The notes under the pieces are model-generated. The model saw nothing but the letters and a program-made list of their open reading frames with translations. It did no database searches and had not been told where the DNA came from. From Symsagittifera roscoffensis (taxonomy: Eukaryota > Xenacoelomorpha > Acoela > Convolutidae), in contig NC_087062.1 in the NCBI RefSeq assembly GCF_963678635.1, positions 9,284,670 to 9,348,669 of the forward strand: a DNA stretch of 64,000 nt, written 5' to 3'. How positions within the stretch are numbered: the first letter of the stretch is position 1; the number at the start of each line of letters is the position of its first letter. Position numbers and translations under genes: made by a program. Shown here one piece after another: positions 54,160 to 64,000 of this stretch.

Positions 54160-55028
54160 TGTAACATTCGCCCAAATACTACACAGCGACGGAGCGTAGA
54201 AAAAGTACCTATTAACGACTGGCAGGCGTCAGTTACCTTAATCCTTTTCGTTTTTCACCATCTCGACCTTGCCAGTTGATTTTCTGGTCTGTTTAGGGCT
54301 AAGTAAAAAGTTACTATTTTTAGGCCATCAGTCAAACGACTTTTGATCAGCTTTCGTTTACATGCGAACACAACCACATAGCTGAGTCTCGGATCCTCAG
54401 ACTACGTCATTGCCATTAAAAACACGGCTCGAACAACCTATTTTAATATGTTTTTGTGTGACAGTTCTATATTAAATCCATTGGAGATGGATTGACCCTT
54501 TCCTCTTTCTAGCTACTCATTTTCTAAAATATCAAATAATACCGGTGTTAATTGAGAGTTCTACGACATCCAAGTAGCTACAAAGTTAGTTTTATATAGT
54601 CCGTTCACATAAAACAGTCTCTGGGGGACCAAGCCTCCGCTCCCGTAATCTTCCTGAGATAACGCTCTTATCCCTTCCAATTTGTGGCACGGGAGGGTTC
54701 CGTGGAATATTCCTTCCCCACTGAAGCTTCCATCTCCACTAATATCCTCTGCTAAGAGTCTTATCGTGTGTTGTTGCCACGATAAGAGTTTTTGTGGTTT
54801 TCGTCTCTTGTGCGACCGTTTTCCACAATATTTGTCGTTCTTCTCTTTTTTCGTCGTTTTTCGTCAAAATGGCCGTCTTTTTATATTTCTGAGAAATATT
54901 CACTCTCCAATCGAAATTTTAAAAATAAAAATATTAGAATATTCCTACCCTCCTTCGCAATAAGGCCTTTATTCGTTTTTCTTCGTGTCGCCGGAAGGTT
55001 GTTCTGTGCCATCTGGCAGAATGGCACA
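54160..55028 (-). repeat. 3' LTR of second giant element (869 bp, minus strand)
   Basis: On the minus strand it starts TGTGCCATTC at 55028 and ends GGGCGAATGTTACA at 54160. The last 14 bases equal the end of the plus-strand element's 5' LTR. Internal parts are diverged, but the hairpin (54375-54408), the GCCAGTCGT string and CTTCCGG are shared. The following bases, ATAAAGC, are RT-D coding sequence, so the element is inserted there in the same orientation. Confidence 0.85.
54375..54408 (-). promoter_or_regulatory. Conserved LTR hairpin, second element
   Basis: On the minus strand ACGTA pairs with TATGT and AGTCT with AGACT around GAGGATCCG. It corresponds to 2041-2075, with paired base changes that keep the stem. 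Confidence 0.5.
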
Positions 55029-55042
55029 TACTCCCCGGACAG
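55029..55042 (-). promoter_or_regulatory. Polypurine tract region of second giant element
   Basis: The minus strand reads CTGTCCGGGGAGTA directly before the LTR, identical to the corresponding site of the plus-strand element at 23268-23281. Confidence 0.65.
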
Positions 55043-55700
55043 TCCCCATCAATGTCCCTATTGATCGCATAACACCGGGTCATCGTCAAGTAGTGTTCCA
55101 GTTCTCTGTAATCAATCTTACAAATCGCATAAGAAAATGAAATTTATCTACTCCACCTCAACTCACTACGTATTCACAAATGGCATCATACTACATTTCA
55201 CTGCCTTTCAACATTTTCACAAAATTTGCACCATGAGGAGTGTCCTAGATAAGATTTCTTTTCTGACTACTTACGTCGTCTTGCCATAAAACTTCTTTTT
55301 GCTCTTTGTGATTAAAAAGTGGGACGTGGCACGGCCACGCACCCGTTAATTTAACTTAACATCACTCACCAAGTATAATCAGTTATTTATGCCACACAGT
55401 GAAATTGTGTCTTACACAGGTTAAAAACTTCAATCGTGTTTAAATAGGTAAATATACTCAACTATGTTCTATATATATACATAAGTAGTATAACTAAAAT
55501 TCTCTTTCAACAATTTTAACAATTGTAACAATTTTCAAAGTTTGGTTTGACCAAACTAAATCAAAACAAAAAGTTTAACAAGTTCAATAATCAAAACTTG
55601 GTTGATTGGTTCAAGTTTTAACACACAAAGACAATCAAGTTTTTTCTCTTTCTCTTCTCTTCTTGCTCACGTCTTCACTTGTTCTCTTCGTTCATAATCT
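55043..55700 (-). other. 3' non-coding region of second giant element
   Basis: No ORF is supported between the ORF3 stop and the polypurine tract. The sequence is AT-rich, with CAA/TTG-rich stretches near 55500-55640. Confidence 0.55.
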
Positions 55701-58700
55701 TCATTTCATCGCTTCTCCATCCTGATCTTCAGCTTCGCTGTCTTCTAGGACTTTCTCCAACATGTCCATGGAGTTGCGGGCCGTGCCCCAACTCTCCTGT
55801 TCCAACAAACTCGGTTTGCAACAAGGTAGCAAGTCCACATTCACCTTTTGCTCCCGGTTCCTGCAAAAGCTGTTGTGAAGACATAGGCTCACATTTTTTT
55901 CTAGGTCAGCTCTTAAGACCTCTTTCTTCTCATCTTCAGTTACACAAGGCGCTCCAGCTACTCGCTTCACCGCCGTGGTGACCGCGTTTCTGTGCGTCAG
56001 GAATGCTCTCTTATAGGCTCCCGGTCCTATATCTAGTTGGAAAGATTGATAGGCTTCCGTGTTCCTCGACATATGACGCTTCCCGCGTTCATACATCCAC
56101 AATGTCATCACTGCACGGAACCAAGGCATCAATCTTTGCCTTGACCATACTCTTTCAATGGCTTTGGGTATTCTGAGAACCTTGCAGGTGGTTCTGAAAA
56201 GATCCAATTCACGACTCATCTTCACGTTGCTCAGCTGCTCAGGAGTCGGCACGGCCGTCTCCTGTTCACTCGTGTCCGCGTTAGCCTCCAACCATCTCAC
56301 TGCCAGCATGGCACTAACCACCACGATTGACACCTGTTGATTCTGATCGGGCAACCCCGTAGAGTACAACTCCTCCACGTCCCATACTAGCATCAGATTC
56401 CCGCGTTTGGGGTACCACAATGTCTGCGCCAAGCAGTGGCAAGGATACTCCCCATGGGTTCTCACTATGTTCCTTCGGGTCCGATACCCTGAGGCTCCCA
56501 GCAACGGTTCCACCTCCATCAGAATTCTGTGTAAGTCGTCTTTCTCTTCTATGGTGGGGAATTCAGTGGGTAACGCTCCACTCGCTTTCTGCTTCTGGAA
56601 TTCACTCACATTACCTTCGTTCAATCTCAGAAACTCTTCAGCCACTACGTCTTGCAACTCGCCTTCAGATTTCTTCGGGACTGCCCGAAAGATCTTCGCC
56701 AACAAATCATATGACCTCTCCGACATTCTGGCCAACCTCACGCACTTTGGCACAGAGAAAAGTTGGTCAATCAACACCTGCTGTGTCCTCGCATCCATCA
56801 CCACCATGTGTGTAGGATACCTACTACTGCAAAATGGTGCAGAGCTTGAACCCACCAGATATTTTGAACCAGTAGGTTTATGATAGGCGTCACTATCTTT
56901 CAGATTCATTTCGTTCTCCAGAGCTTCTCGCCAGCCTCCGATCTTCTGCTCTGTCTGCAATGCTCCAGAGAACACTTCCACGCTGAGGGAAGTCACTAGC
57001 TCATGGGCTCGCTCCAGGCGCTCAAGCGATTCTATCGAACTCGTCATGCTACAAAATCCCAAGGCTGTGATCAAGTTTACATCCGTCACCCCATGACAGT
57101 CCGCGACCAACTCCATGCCACTCTTATCCGACATGCTCAATCTTCCGTACAATCGTGCCCGATGTCGATGCTGCTCGCTCAGCGTAATCAGGCAGTGCCC
57201 CAAGTTACAAGCATGTCCTTCCATCCCACTATGTTGAGCCAAGCATGTGCCTTGCTTCAACCAATTGCTCGATGGACCTTCCTCGGACAGCTCCGTGGAT
57301 GGGTTGCTCTTCCGCTTCGTCAAGCTCATGGCCAGCAGATGGTGTATCATGGCCAGATCATGTAGACTCGCGTCATCATCCAGGTCTAACGTGATATCCG
57401 CCGTCATGTCCCAGATTAAACCGGCGTTAGGATGAGGACACCAAGAAGGCTTCATGAGTTCCCACATCGTTACCAGACTGGTTTTCAAGGGACCGTCCCA
57501 AGAACCACAATCAAAACTTACTTGCCCCTTTAGCTCGGGAACCGAGGGTTCGACCACTCGTTCTTCCAAGATAATTCTCAGCTTTGGTTGTTCCACCATC
57601 AGCATTCCAGTTTCTTTAATCCGTTCAACCCAGAAATTGAGTACTATGACTTCCTCATAGTCGAAGTACGCTTCCCTGGCTTCTTCATTCACGAAGGGAT
57701 TATACGCCATCCCCGGTATTCCCGACACATATTGGAACGACTTCGGTTTCCCTAGTGTTGCAAAGTCTTTTTGTCCCTTGACTGCTTCAATCAACTCCCG
57801 GCTCACTTTCAATTCTTTGTTGGAATATCTTCTCACTTCTTCCAACTTGCGATAATTCTCCATGTCATTCGACTCCTTATTTGGTACAGTCAACGGCATA
57901 TCCTGATATAGTTCCAGGAGTGCCCTAAGGAAGTTCATTTCGCAATCAACTCCCTTTTGCCGAATGATCTTTATACATTCTCCCAAAACAGGAGTGGGGA
58001 TACGATCCACCACGAACCTGACAAAGCAAAGGGCATCCTTACGCTTAGCCCATGCTATCGCAGAATCGTCTTTCGAAATCAACGCTCGCAGAGCTTCCAT
58101 CAACTCCAGCTCCTGTTCCCATGATTTCGAATCATTACTGGCTAAAAATTCCGCCTTCTTGATGCCCATCAAGCACCAAGCCAACCGTACTTGCAGATCG
58201 GTTCTCATGCAAGGATGAGCCAGGTACGCTGCCACCGTCGCAGGTGCATGCATCGTCTCGTCGAAGTATCTCTGGAGGGCCGCCCTCCAAGAAATGTCTA
58301 GTAGTTTTTCCAATCCGATTTCGTTCGCTTCAGAGGACATTACCGTACCGTATTCTTTCCGATTTAAGTTTGAATTCTCCGTAAGCTCTTTCAGATATTC
58401 CTGCATGGCTCGCTTCTCGCTCCAAGCCATCAGGTGCCCTCTCGCGGAGTTTCTCGCTTTCAACATCTCCACATAACCCCCTGCTGGATCTCCCATGTGG
58501 ACCGATTCCGGCACAGTGACTCGACTGTACTCGACCACGTCGAGTTGTCCTTCCAGTTTCAACTTGGCCATGTTGGTCCGCGAGGGCCTGTAATCTTCAA
58601 GTCCTCCAGATCCACATTGACTGATGATCTCCAACTCTAGTTTAGTGTCTGCCAGGGTTCGTGCTGTTTTCTTTGATCTCACGGCTGTCGTGGTCAGACC

Positions 58701-59426
58701 TGCCAAGAGCATAGGGGGTATCAGATTCTCTTTTTCTCCCCCTGTCAGTGTTGCACAATCTCCTTGCCCGCTCTCGCCTGAACGACCTGCGCTCGTTAAA
58801 GAGGCCACCACTGCATTGGCTTTCGACTTCACCACTCTCGGGTTCACGGCTCGACTTCCTGTCTTCCCTTTTAGTCGCTTCAGCCCCTTCCCTGCTCGTC
58901 TGACAGGTAATTTCTTTGCAACCTGCTGATCATCGGCACTGTCTTCTGTTACTGACTCGGTCAGAACATCCGACTCCATGGAGTTCACTATTTTCTCCAG
59001 GACCTCACGCATGATGAGTTGGTTCAATCCCACCTTCATTATGGACTGCGTCCCATATCGTCGTATCACATCCCACGATCTTTCCGTGAAATTCACTCGG
59101 CTCCAGGTTGCCCCTGTCTTGCCTTCTAACTCAATTTGATATCTCTCCCATTCCTCTTCCGGTAGCGTACTCAGGAAGGATACCCTCATTGATTCTTCGA
59201 TTTTTCTCCTCCTCGGTGACTCATGGAGCAATCTTTGCGGATCCCTGCTTCGGCATTCTCTCGCCTGGCTTATTGGGTCCATCGGGGATAAGTCGGCCGA
59301 CGCCTCTTTTGTAGGGGACATGAAAGACGATGGCGTCATTAGCACTAGACTCCCATCGACTTCCCCATCGTCGTCTTCACTAAACCGGTTTTCTAGCAAG
59401 TCTCTCTCCAACGCTCCTAGATCCAT
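55701..59426 (-). CDS. ORF3, giant accessory protein of unknown function (1241 aa)
   Basis: Uninterrupted 1241-codon frame starting MDLGALERDLLENRF and ending DQDGEAMK. It has an acidic N-terminus (about 1-60), a region with LSTLPEEEWERY and YGTQSIMKVGLNQLIMREVL (about 90-145) that is strongly conserved in the plus-strand copies, a basic low-complexity stretch (about 165-220), and a long, mostly helical body. Cys/His groups occur at CLAQHSGMEGHACNLGHC (about 740) and CLHNSFCRNRE...LLPCC near the C-terminus (about 1190). No signal peptide or membrane segment is obvious. It directly follows ORF2 in the same frame, after a TGA and four codons. No known family is recognised. A particle, envelope-like or nucleic-acid-binding role is possible, but nothing in the sequence decides it. 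Confidence 0.85.
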   Translation of the reverse strand: MDLGALERDLLENRFSEDDDGEVDGSLVLMTPSSFMSPTKEASADLSPMDPISQARECRSRDPQRLLHESPRRRKIEESMRVSFLSTLPEEEWERYQIELEGKTGATWSRVNFTERSWDVIRRYGTQSIMKVGLNQLIMREVLEKIVNSMESDVLTESVTEDSADDQQVAKKLPVRRAGKGLKRLKGKTGSRAVNPRVVKSKANAVVASLTSAGRSGESGQGDCATLTGGEKENLIPPMLLAGLTTTAVRSKKTARTLADTKLELEIISQCGSGGLEDYRPSRTNMAKLKLEGQLDVVEYSRVTVPESVHMGDPAGGYVEMLKARNSARGHLMAWSEKRAMQEYLKELTENSNLNRKEYGTVMSSEANEIGLEKLLDISWRAALQRYFDETMHAPATVAAYLAHPCMRTDLQVRLAWCLMGIKKAEFLASNDSKSWEQELELMEALRALISKDDSAIAWAKRKDALCFVRFVVDRIPTPVLGECIKIIRQKGVDCEMNFLRALLELYQDMPLTVPNKESNDMENYRKLEEVRRYSNKELKVSRELIEAVKGQKDFATLGKPKSFQYVSGIPGMAYNPFVNEEAREAYFDYEEVIVLNFWVERIKETGMLMVEQPKLRIILEERVVEPSVPELKGQVSFDCGSWDGPLKTSLVTMWELMKPSWCPHPNAGLIWDMTADITLDLDDDASLHDLAMIHHLLAMSLTKRKSNPSTELSEEGPSSNWLKQGTCLAQHSGMEGHACNLGHCLITLSEQHRHRARLYGRLSMSDKSGMELVADCHGVTDVNLITALGFCSMTSSIESLERLERAHELVTSLSVEVFSGALQTEQKIGGWREALENEMNLKDSDAYHKPTGSKYLVGSSSAPFCSSRYPTHMVVMDARTQQVLIDQLFSVPKCVRLARMSERSYDLLAKIFRAVPKKSEGELQDVVAEEFLRLNEGNVSEFQKQKASGALPTEFPTIEEKDDLHRILMEVEPLLGASGYRTRRNIVRTHGEYPCHCLAQTLWYPKRGNLMLVWDVEELYSTGLPDQNQQVSIVVVSAMLAVRWLEANADTSEQETAVPTPEQLSNVKMSRELDLFRTTCKVLRIPKAIERVWSRQRLMPWFRAVMTLWMYERGKRHMSRNTEAYQSFQLDIGPGAYKRAFLTHRNAVTTAVKRVAGAPCVTEDEKKEVLRADLEKNVSLCLHNSFCRNREQKVNVDLLPCCKPSLLEQESWGTARNSMDMLEKVLEDSEAEDQDGEAMK

Positions 59427-59438
59427 CTCACCCGGTTT

Positions 59439-62400
59439 TCACGTCTTTCCCTCGATGTCATTATCGTTATCATCCTGATCCATCAATTCATCATCACCTG
59501 CATCAGGTTTTGGCTTGGGTCCTGAAGGGCCTTGTCGTGAGTCTATGCCCGAGTCCGGCCGAGCCGGTACGGTCATGTCTCCTGCGTGATAAAACAATTC
59601 ATCATTCACCAGGAATTCTACGGACTCTTCGCCATGTGGTGCCAGATCCTCTATTGTTACGTATGAGCCTCCTCTGCTCTCCTTTGCCACTTCCAGCATC
59701 ACTACTTTCACTTCTCCTGACCACTTCAGTCTTGATAAGTCATCCGTGGGAGTATACACTTCGTTCCACATTTCAGCCGAGACCTCTGGTCTCCTGGAAG
59801 GTAGTGCCTTGATCTTTTTCCTACTCCAAGCATCAGGAAATGAGAAGTCAAACGTGTGCGCGGCTGCAACATTCCAGCCGATGAAGCGCGGCTCCATCCC
59901 TTTGCTCCACTTCAGCATTCTCTTCGCTGCATCACGAGCTGCTCCGATGCGAGGGGCAATGATGGGAGATGTGACTCCCAACAACATCCTCCTTATCGGT
60001 GGATATCGAGGGCATTGGTCCGGCAGCGGCCTGGACCCGGAAAGCCACGCTTGCTGGTTCTCTTTAGCGTGTGCATAGGCTTCTGGTAAGAGTGGCACTC
60101 CCATAGCCGCTCCTGTATCCTTCACTACTGGTCTTAAGTTCCAAAGCTTCGGGTTAAACTGGATGTAGGAAAGGTCCTCACGGCTCATTCGGCACTTGAA
60201 GTGGTTGTTGAAATCCATCAACACCCAACCTGGCTCCGCTATTCTTCCGAACAGCCTATCGTCGCTGGCCAGCCCTCTCAGCTCCCTCTGCTCTACCCAA
60301 TTCAGCACGGAACAGTCCACGACTAAGACCAGGTTGACATACAACACAGAATTCCTGTATGCCTTGACTTGCACGTCCGGGAACGCGAAAGACATCACCG
60401 GTCCATACACCACCGTGAAGAATTCCCGCAGTCCGTGAATCAGAGCCAACGGATCGATCCGCATCATGACAGCCAAATCTGACAGCAAGGGCATGCCACA
60501 ATATTGCTTACACTCACCCGCATCCGTCGCCACCCTATCTTCTCCCGTGACGCTTCTGTTCTGTTGCAAGAGATATTGGAGCAGGAGAGTCCTCCAGTCT
60601 TTCATCTTCCTGAGCGAGGCGGTTTCCAACTGCGCATTGAACTCACGACTTGGTCCCTGGAGTTGTTCAGGGTAACGCAACAGCACCAGCAAATCACCCA
60701 GTCGACCGTAGGTCATGGCAATCAGAGTCAGGAGTCCATCCAATCTCAAATCTGCCAACGCTTGGGTGAAGAGATTCGCCGGTCCCTTCACGAAATTTTC
60801 ATGACCAAATGTCACGTATAAGGCTAATATCAGGCCAATCGACAACTTCCTGATGTCCTTGACGAAACTCGCGATCAGGTTCCGGGATGCCCTAGGATAG
60901 CACGTCGACAGGAAGGATGGCGTCCATCCCACTCCCATTCCACCCAAGATGGCATCCGATCGTTCATACTGTGCCCTCGTGGCTAGCACGTCAGCTTGGA
61001 ACTTGTCCAGCGACATCGTGTTTACGTCCTGCATCAATTTCAACATCATGCCCCCAGCTAACTCCCGGGCATCAAACAAGTTCTTCAGATACACGTGTAT
61101 CCCTTTTATCACTGCCGGCGCATGCTTGAACGCGTCCTTACCCAAGGTGCACAGCCTTGGTGACAAGTACAACCATACGTTGTTGTGCGGCTTCGTGCGC
61201 AAAGCCATTGCCATGAGATCTTCTTCCGCTGATGTCATGTTCTTCCTGACTGTCCTACCCTGCTCATTCTCGGCATGATCCATCTGTCTGAACCAGAGAT
61301 CATCAGCCACCTGTTGTATTAACAGATGATCGTCATCTACCCCTGGTCTTAACTTCAGCAATCTGGCAAAGTTGGACAGCCTCAACCCCAGAACCTCATC
61401 TAGCACCAACCGAGTTGTGCTACAATCTTTGAGTCCCTGTATGGCATTGGAAATGTCAGCCCAAACGGCGGGAAGCTCAGATCGGGACGGGTAGTAATTG
61501 TCTGGGTCTACCACTGTGTTCGGGGCAGGAATTATCACGTTGAACCTCCCCTCTGCTATCGTTGTGACCATCGTGTACACAAACTGAAGGGGTTCTGGCA
61601 ATGCAGCGTACCCTGGTGACAACACAAAGACCACCTTCACTACATTTTGGGTGAAACGTTGTTTTGCTGCTGTTTCTACCTCAGCCATCGCCGAGAGCAA
61701 TGTCATTATCGCCTCCCCTATGACCTCGTTGCTCGGGATCAACCCATCCGTCAGACGTGTCAACAAGCCCCTGCTTTGCAGATGATCATTTGAGCCTGCA
61801 ACCACTATCACCTGCGGCTCCATGCTGACCACCCTTCGTACTCTTATCATCATGCCTATTGCCTGTCCCCAGTCCAATTTAGGCGCCGTCAAGAAAGTCA
61901 CGTCGGGCCAAAAGAGAGAACGGGGCGTATAGAGATAATCGGAACTGGCCACAATCAGATACTTGGCAGCTTTCATATCTAAGGGATCATAAGCTGCAAA
62001 CAGGCCGTCGCCTATCGGGGCCTTCAGTTTCCCATATCTCTTGTCATCTCCATCCACCGTGGTCGTTCGGGGGTAGTCCCTCGAATACTCGCCAGGCGTC
62101 TGACCGGGTGGTTTAGCAAATTGCCTGTACATCTTGTGATGCTTGTTATTGGCCTTGTTCTCTGCCTGAAACTTGCCCTTGCGAGCAGGTGGCGTCAGTT
62201 CGCGGGCTCTCTGTCGGACGTCCGTAAGAGACCGGGTGTTCAAAGGTCCAAAGGTATTGTCCTGAGGCAACCCATTCAAGTCTGCATGCCGGAGCGTAGT
62301 CTGCAAGTCTGCTAGCAGCCAATCCACGCCCGGTATTCGATATAGTCGCGACACTGTGGGACTTTCTCCGCCAATCATTTTCATTGCGTCTTCCCGACAC

Positions 62401-62615
62401 GTCAGGGTATTCATGTTCAACTTCGTGGACATGTCCGTTTTGTACTGTCCCCAATGACTAGGGTCTGATCGGTTCCAAAGCAGCACGCTGCCTGGTTCAA
62501 CTCCCTCCGCTGGCACGGCGCTCGTAGACGGTCCTGCTGCTGAAGCAGGGTTTGCCGTGGCGGGCGGATCGTTCCTCCTAGACACGGTCTGGGAGTTATT
62601 CCTGTTCTGAACCAC
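59439..62615 (-). CDS. ORF2, giant accessory protein with an SGNH-like segment (1058 aa)
   Basis: Long intact frame; the listed first codon is GTG and the first in-frame ATG is near residue 60 (MSTKLNMNT). The frame is open upstream to near the end of the SGNH ORF, so ORF2 is probably translated as a continuation of it, as in the plus-strand element where both share one frame. Residues about 200-370 (KYLIVASSDYLY..., VIVVAGSNDHLQSRG, VVFVLSPGYAALP..., ELPAVWADISNAI) look like a second, diverged SGNH fold: the GxND block III is present but the GDS nucleophile motif is not. The C-terminal half (about 600-1058), absent from the plus-strand copies, has no recognised domain and ends in an acidic tail. 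The TGA at 59439-59441 separates it from ORF3. Confidence 0.82.
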   Translation of the reverse strand: MVQNRNNSQTVSRRNDPPATANPASAAGPSTSAVPAEGVEPGSVLLWNRSDPSHWGQYKTDMSTKLNMNTLTCREDAMKMIGGESPTVSRLYRIPGVDWLLADLQTTLRHADLNGLPQDNTFGPLNTRSLTDVRQRARELTPPARKGKFQAENKANNKHHKMYRQFAKPPGQTPGEYSRDYPRTTTVDGDDKRYGKLKAPIGDGLFAAYDPLDMKAAKYLIVASSDYLYTPRSLFWPDVTFLTAPKLDWGQAIGMMIRVRRVVSMEPQVIVVAGSNDHLQSRGLLTRLTDGLIPSNEVIGEAIMTLLSAMAEVETAAKQRFTQNVVKVVFVLSPGYAALPEPLQFVYTMVTTIAEGRFNVIIPAPNTVVDPDNYYPSRSELPAVWADISNAIQGLKDCSTTRLVLDEVLGLRLSNFARLLKLRPGVDDDHLLIQQVADDLWFRQMDHAENEQGRTVRKNMTSAEEDLMAMALRTKPHNNVWLYLSPRLCTLGKDAFKHAPAVIKGIHVYLKNLFDARELAGGMMLKLMQDVNTMSLDKFQADVLATRAQYERSDAILGGMGVGWTPSFLSTCYPRASRNLIASFVKDIRKLSIGLILALYVTFGHENFVKGPANLFTQALADLRLDGLLTLIAMTYGRLGDLLVLLRYPEQLQGPSREFNAQLETASLRKMKDWRTLLLQYLLQQNRSVTGEDRVATDAGECKQYCGMPLLSDLAVMMRIDPLALIHGLREFFTVVYGPVMSFAFPDVQVKAYRNSVLYVNLVLVVDCSVLNWVEQRELRGLASDDRLFGRIAEPGWVLMDFNNHFKCRMSREDLSYIQFNPKLWNLRPVVKDTGAAMGVPLLPEAYAHAKENQQAWLSGSRPLPDQCPRYPPIRRMLLGVTSPIIAPRIGAARDAAKRMLKWSKGMEPRFIGWNVAAAHTFDFSFPDAWSRKKIKALPSRRPEVSAEMWNEVYTPTDDLSRLKWSGEVKVVMLEVAKESRGGSYVTIEDLAPHGEESVEFLVNDELFYHAGDMTVPARPDSGIDSRQGPSGPKPKPDAGDDELMDQDDNDNDIEGKT

Positions 62616-62634
62616 TGATCTCCCGAGTCGGCTT

Positions 62635-64000
62635 TCAAGCGGTTGTGCTCATGGGAGGAGGAGCAGTATCTAGCCTCTCTCTTACGTTTGAGCTCGGAGC
62701 GATGGGTGTGGTTGCAGCCGTCTCCATTGCCAAGGGCCCTAGGCGGTTGACGAGGGATTCGGGCACGCTTGCCCTTATTTTACTTCCTCCGGTCGAGCTG
62801 GTCCGAGCCAGAGAACTGGTCGCCCTCGACTCCTGCTCCACTTCCCTCAACTGCGTCTGAAATACATCATTGACCCAGTGTCTCCCTCGTTGGGTGTTGA
62901 AATGTATTCCATCTCTGGTAAGCGCGATATAGCATGTTTTCGAGATCCAGAAGTCGCAACTCGCCAGGGTTGTTTCTCACCAGATTACGGATCATTTCGT
63001 TCCACCGTGTCACGTTGCCATTCATGAAATCTGCCACTGTGGTGCCCACCAGCGGGTTTTGTGGTATCGTGCACAGCACCACAAACCTGGGCCTGTACTT
63101 CTCCTTCAGTTCATTCCGGAGGCATTACCAACAGAGGCTCCCACTTGCTCTCCGGAGTCACTGGGGCTCTCGAGACGTCGTTGGTTCCCAGCATTATCAC
63201 CAGCGTATCCAGGTGATCCTCGCTCTGGAATTCCATCATCTTGATGACCTGAGCCACCGAGGCTCCTCCAAAGGACAGAGTGGTAGTCTGACCAAAGACG
63301 AAGATCTCATTCAGATCCCTCACCAAACTGTCTCCTATGATCAAGTGGCGACTCCCTGGGGGAATTACCTGGTCGCTCGTAGCGGGGTTCCAGCTCATGT
63401 CATTCAGGCAGGCTCGAGGATGCTCCGCAGCTACTTGCGTGAACTGGTGACGTGCCGTCAGATTCTTCCTAATGTCTACCGCGCGGGACTTTTGATAGGT
63501 TCTGCCATGCGCAGTCCCCGAGGATACTACTGTGTGGGGTGCTCGCTCCGAGCTATTGGATGAATGATCACAACGTTGGGAAGGAACGATCCTACCCAAT
63601 GTCCGCCCAGTGGTTCGGTTGATCTCATCCCTTGTTGCTCTGGCCACTTGGTTGAACGATTCTTGGAACTGAGGAGCGAGGTAGGTGTCAGAAGGGTCCG
63701 GTATCGTGTTCTTTTGACTGGAAGCAGACGGTTGTGTCTGCTGAGGAGCCTCGGGCCCTCTTGATGCACGTAAATCCAAAGCCTCGGGCCCTCTCGATGC
63801 ACACAGCTCCAGTACTCTTGTCCTGGGGCAGGTGCCGCTGGATCCCTCCGAGGATTTCATTGTCGCCAGAACTTCCTGTGACACTTGGCTCACCTTTGCC
63901 ATATACAGCTCCTTCAGGTGATTTATTTCATCCTCCTTGTAGGCCACCTGCAGATCCTCATATTTCTTCTTCCATTCGTCTCTTTCTCGAGCTATCGCCC
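62635..64000 (-). pseudogene. SGNH/GDSL hydrolase protein, frameshifted (second element, partial)
   Basis: The frame is open from the window edge (coiled-coil ARERDEWKKKYEDLQ) to 63111. It contains TIPDPSDT and SGNH blocks I-III: IIGDSLV, FGGASV, LGTNDVS. A frameshift near 63125 moves the reading to another frame (LRNELKEKYRPRFVVLCTIP, RWNEMIRNL). A second frameshift near 62930, just before block V (TRDGIHF), moves it again to the end at 62635. The last frame overlaps ORF2's frame. The catalytic set is complete if the frames are put together, so the ancestor was probably an active-site-complete hydrolase. The breaks differ from the TAG in the plus-strand element, so they arose independently. 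Confidence 0.75.

Larger units (their letters stand above)
54160..64000 (-). mobile_element. Second giant Gypsy-like element (3' part; continues past the window)
   Basis: The minus-strand order is SGNH ORF (running off at 64000), ORF2, ORF3, polypurine tract, LTR. This is the same module as in the plus-strand element, at roughly 40-50% protein identity by eye. The gag-pol part must lie beyond 64000 if the element is complete. ORF2 and ORF3 are full length here. Confidence 0.8.

Noticed and set aside
1-64000. tRNA, rRNA or other structural RNA genes
   Set aside because: No cloverleaf with A/B box pattern or rRNA core sequence was recognised on either strand by reading.

Overview
The window is animal (metazoan) nuclear DNA. 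The one host gene is U1 snRNP protein C (U1-C) at the left edge. Almost everything else is nested, partly decayed retrotransposons. I cannot name the phylum. There is one 200-base assembly gap (39732-39931).

Region by region: (1) 344-889, minus strand, is the U1-C exon. (2) 1301-1375 is the 5' end of a CR1/L2-like LINE (LINE-A), interrupted by a giant Ty3/Gypsy-type LTR retrotransposon that runs from its 5' LTR (1376-2292) to its 3' LTR (23282-24198), about 22.8 kb. This element carries a 3-kb leader full of a short CCGGARGGGT motif, gag-protease, and pol (RT, RNase H, integrase). After pol come extra genes not expected in Gypsy elements: a TARG1-like macrodomain protein, an SGNH/GDSL hydrolase, and two very large proteins of unknown function (ORF2, ORF3). 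(3) The right 10 kb of the element plus the first part of LINE-A is duplicated in tandem (15009-25053 and 25054-35097, about 0.3% different by eye). (4) LINE-A continues to about 38583. (5) 38584-47272 is AT-rich, with degenerate LINE copies and a three-copy dispersed repeat. (6) 47273-54159 is a minus-strand non-LTR element (RT-D) with a YLDD reverse transcriptase. It is rearranged by an inverted duplication and interrupted by a plus-strand LINE (LINE-B, 48482-52291) that ends in a (TAG)n tail. (7) 54160-64000, minus strand, is the 3' part of a second, related giant LTR element. It has a 3' LTR, a polypurine tract, intact ORF3 (1241 aa) and ORF2 (1058 aa), and a frameshifted SGNH ORF that runs off the window.

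How the parts fit: the two giant elements share LTR ends, polypurine tract, an LTR hairpin with paired base changes, and the order SGNH - ORF2 - ORF3. This points to one family of giant Gypsy-like elements with a conserved accessory module that includes at least two predicted enzymes (macrodomain, SGNH hydrolase). The plus-strand copy is defective: it has several in-frame stops, frameshifts, and an internal deletion fusing ORF2 to ORF3. The minus-strand copy has intact ORF2 and ORF3 and is the better guide to the family. Order of events: LINE-A inserted, the giant element inserted into it, then the tandem duplication occurred much later.
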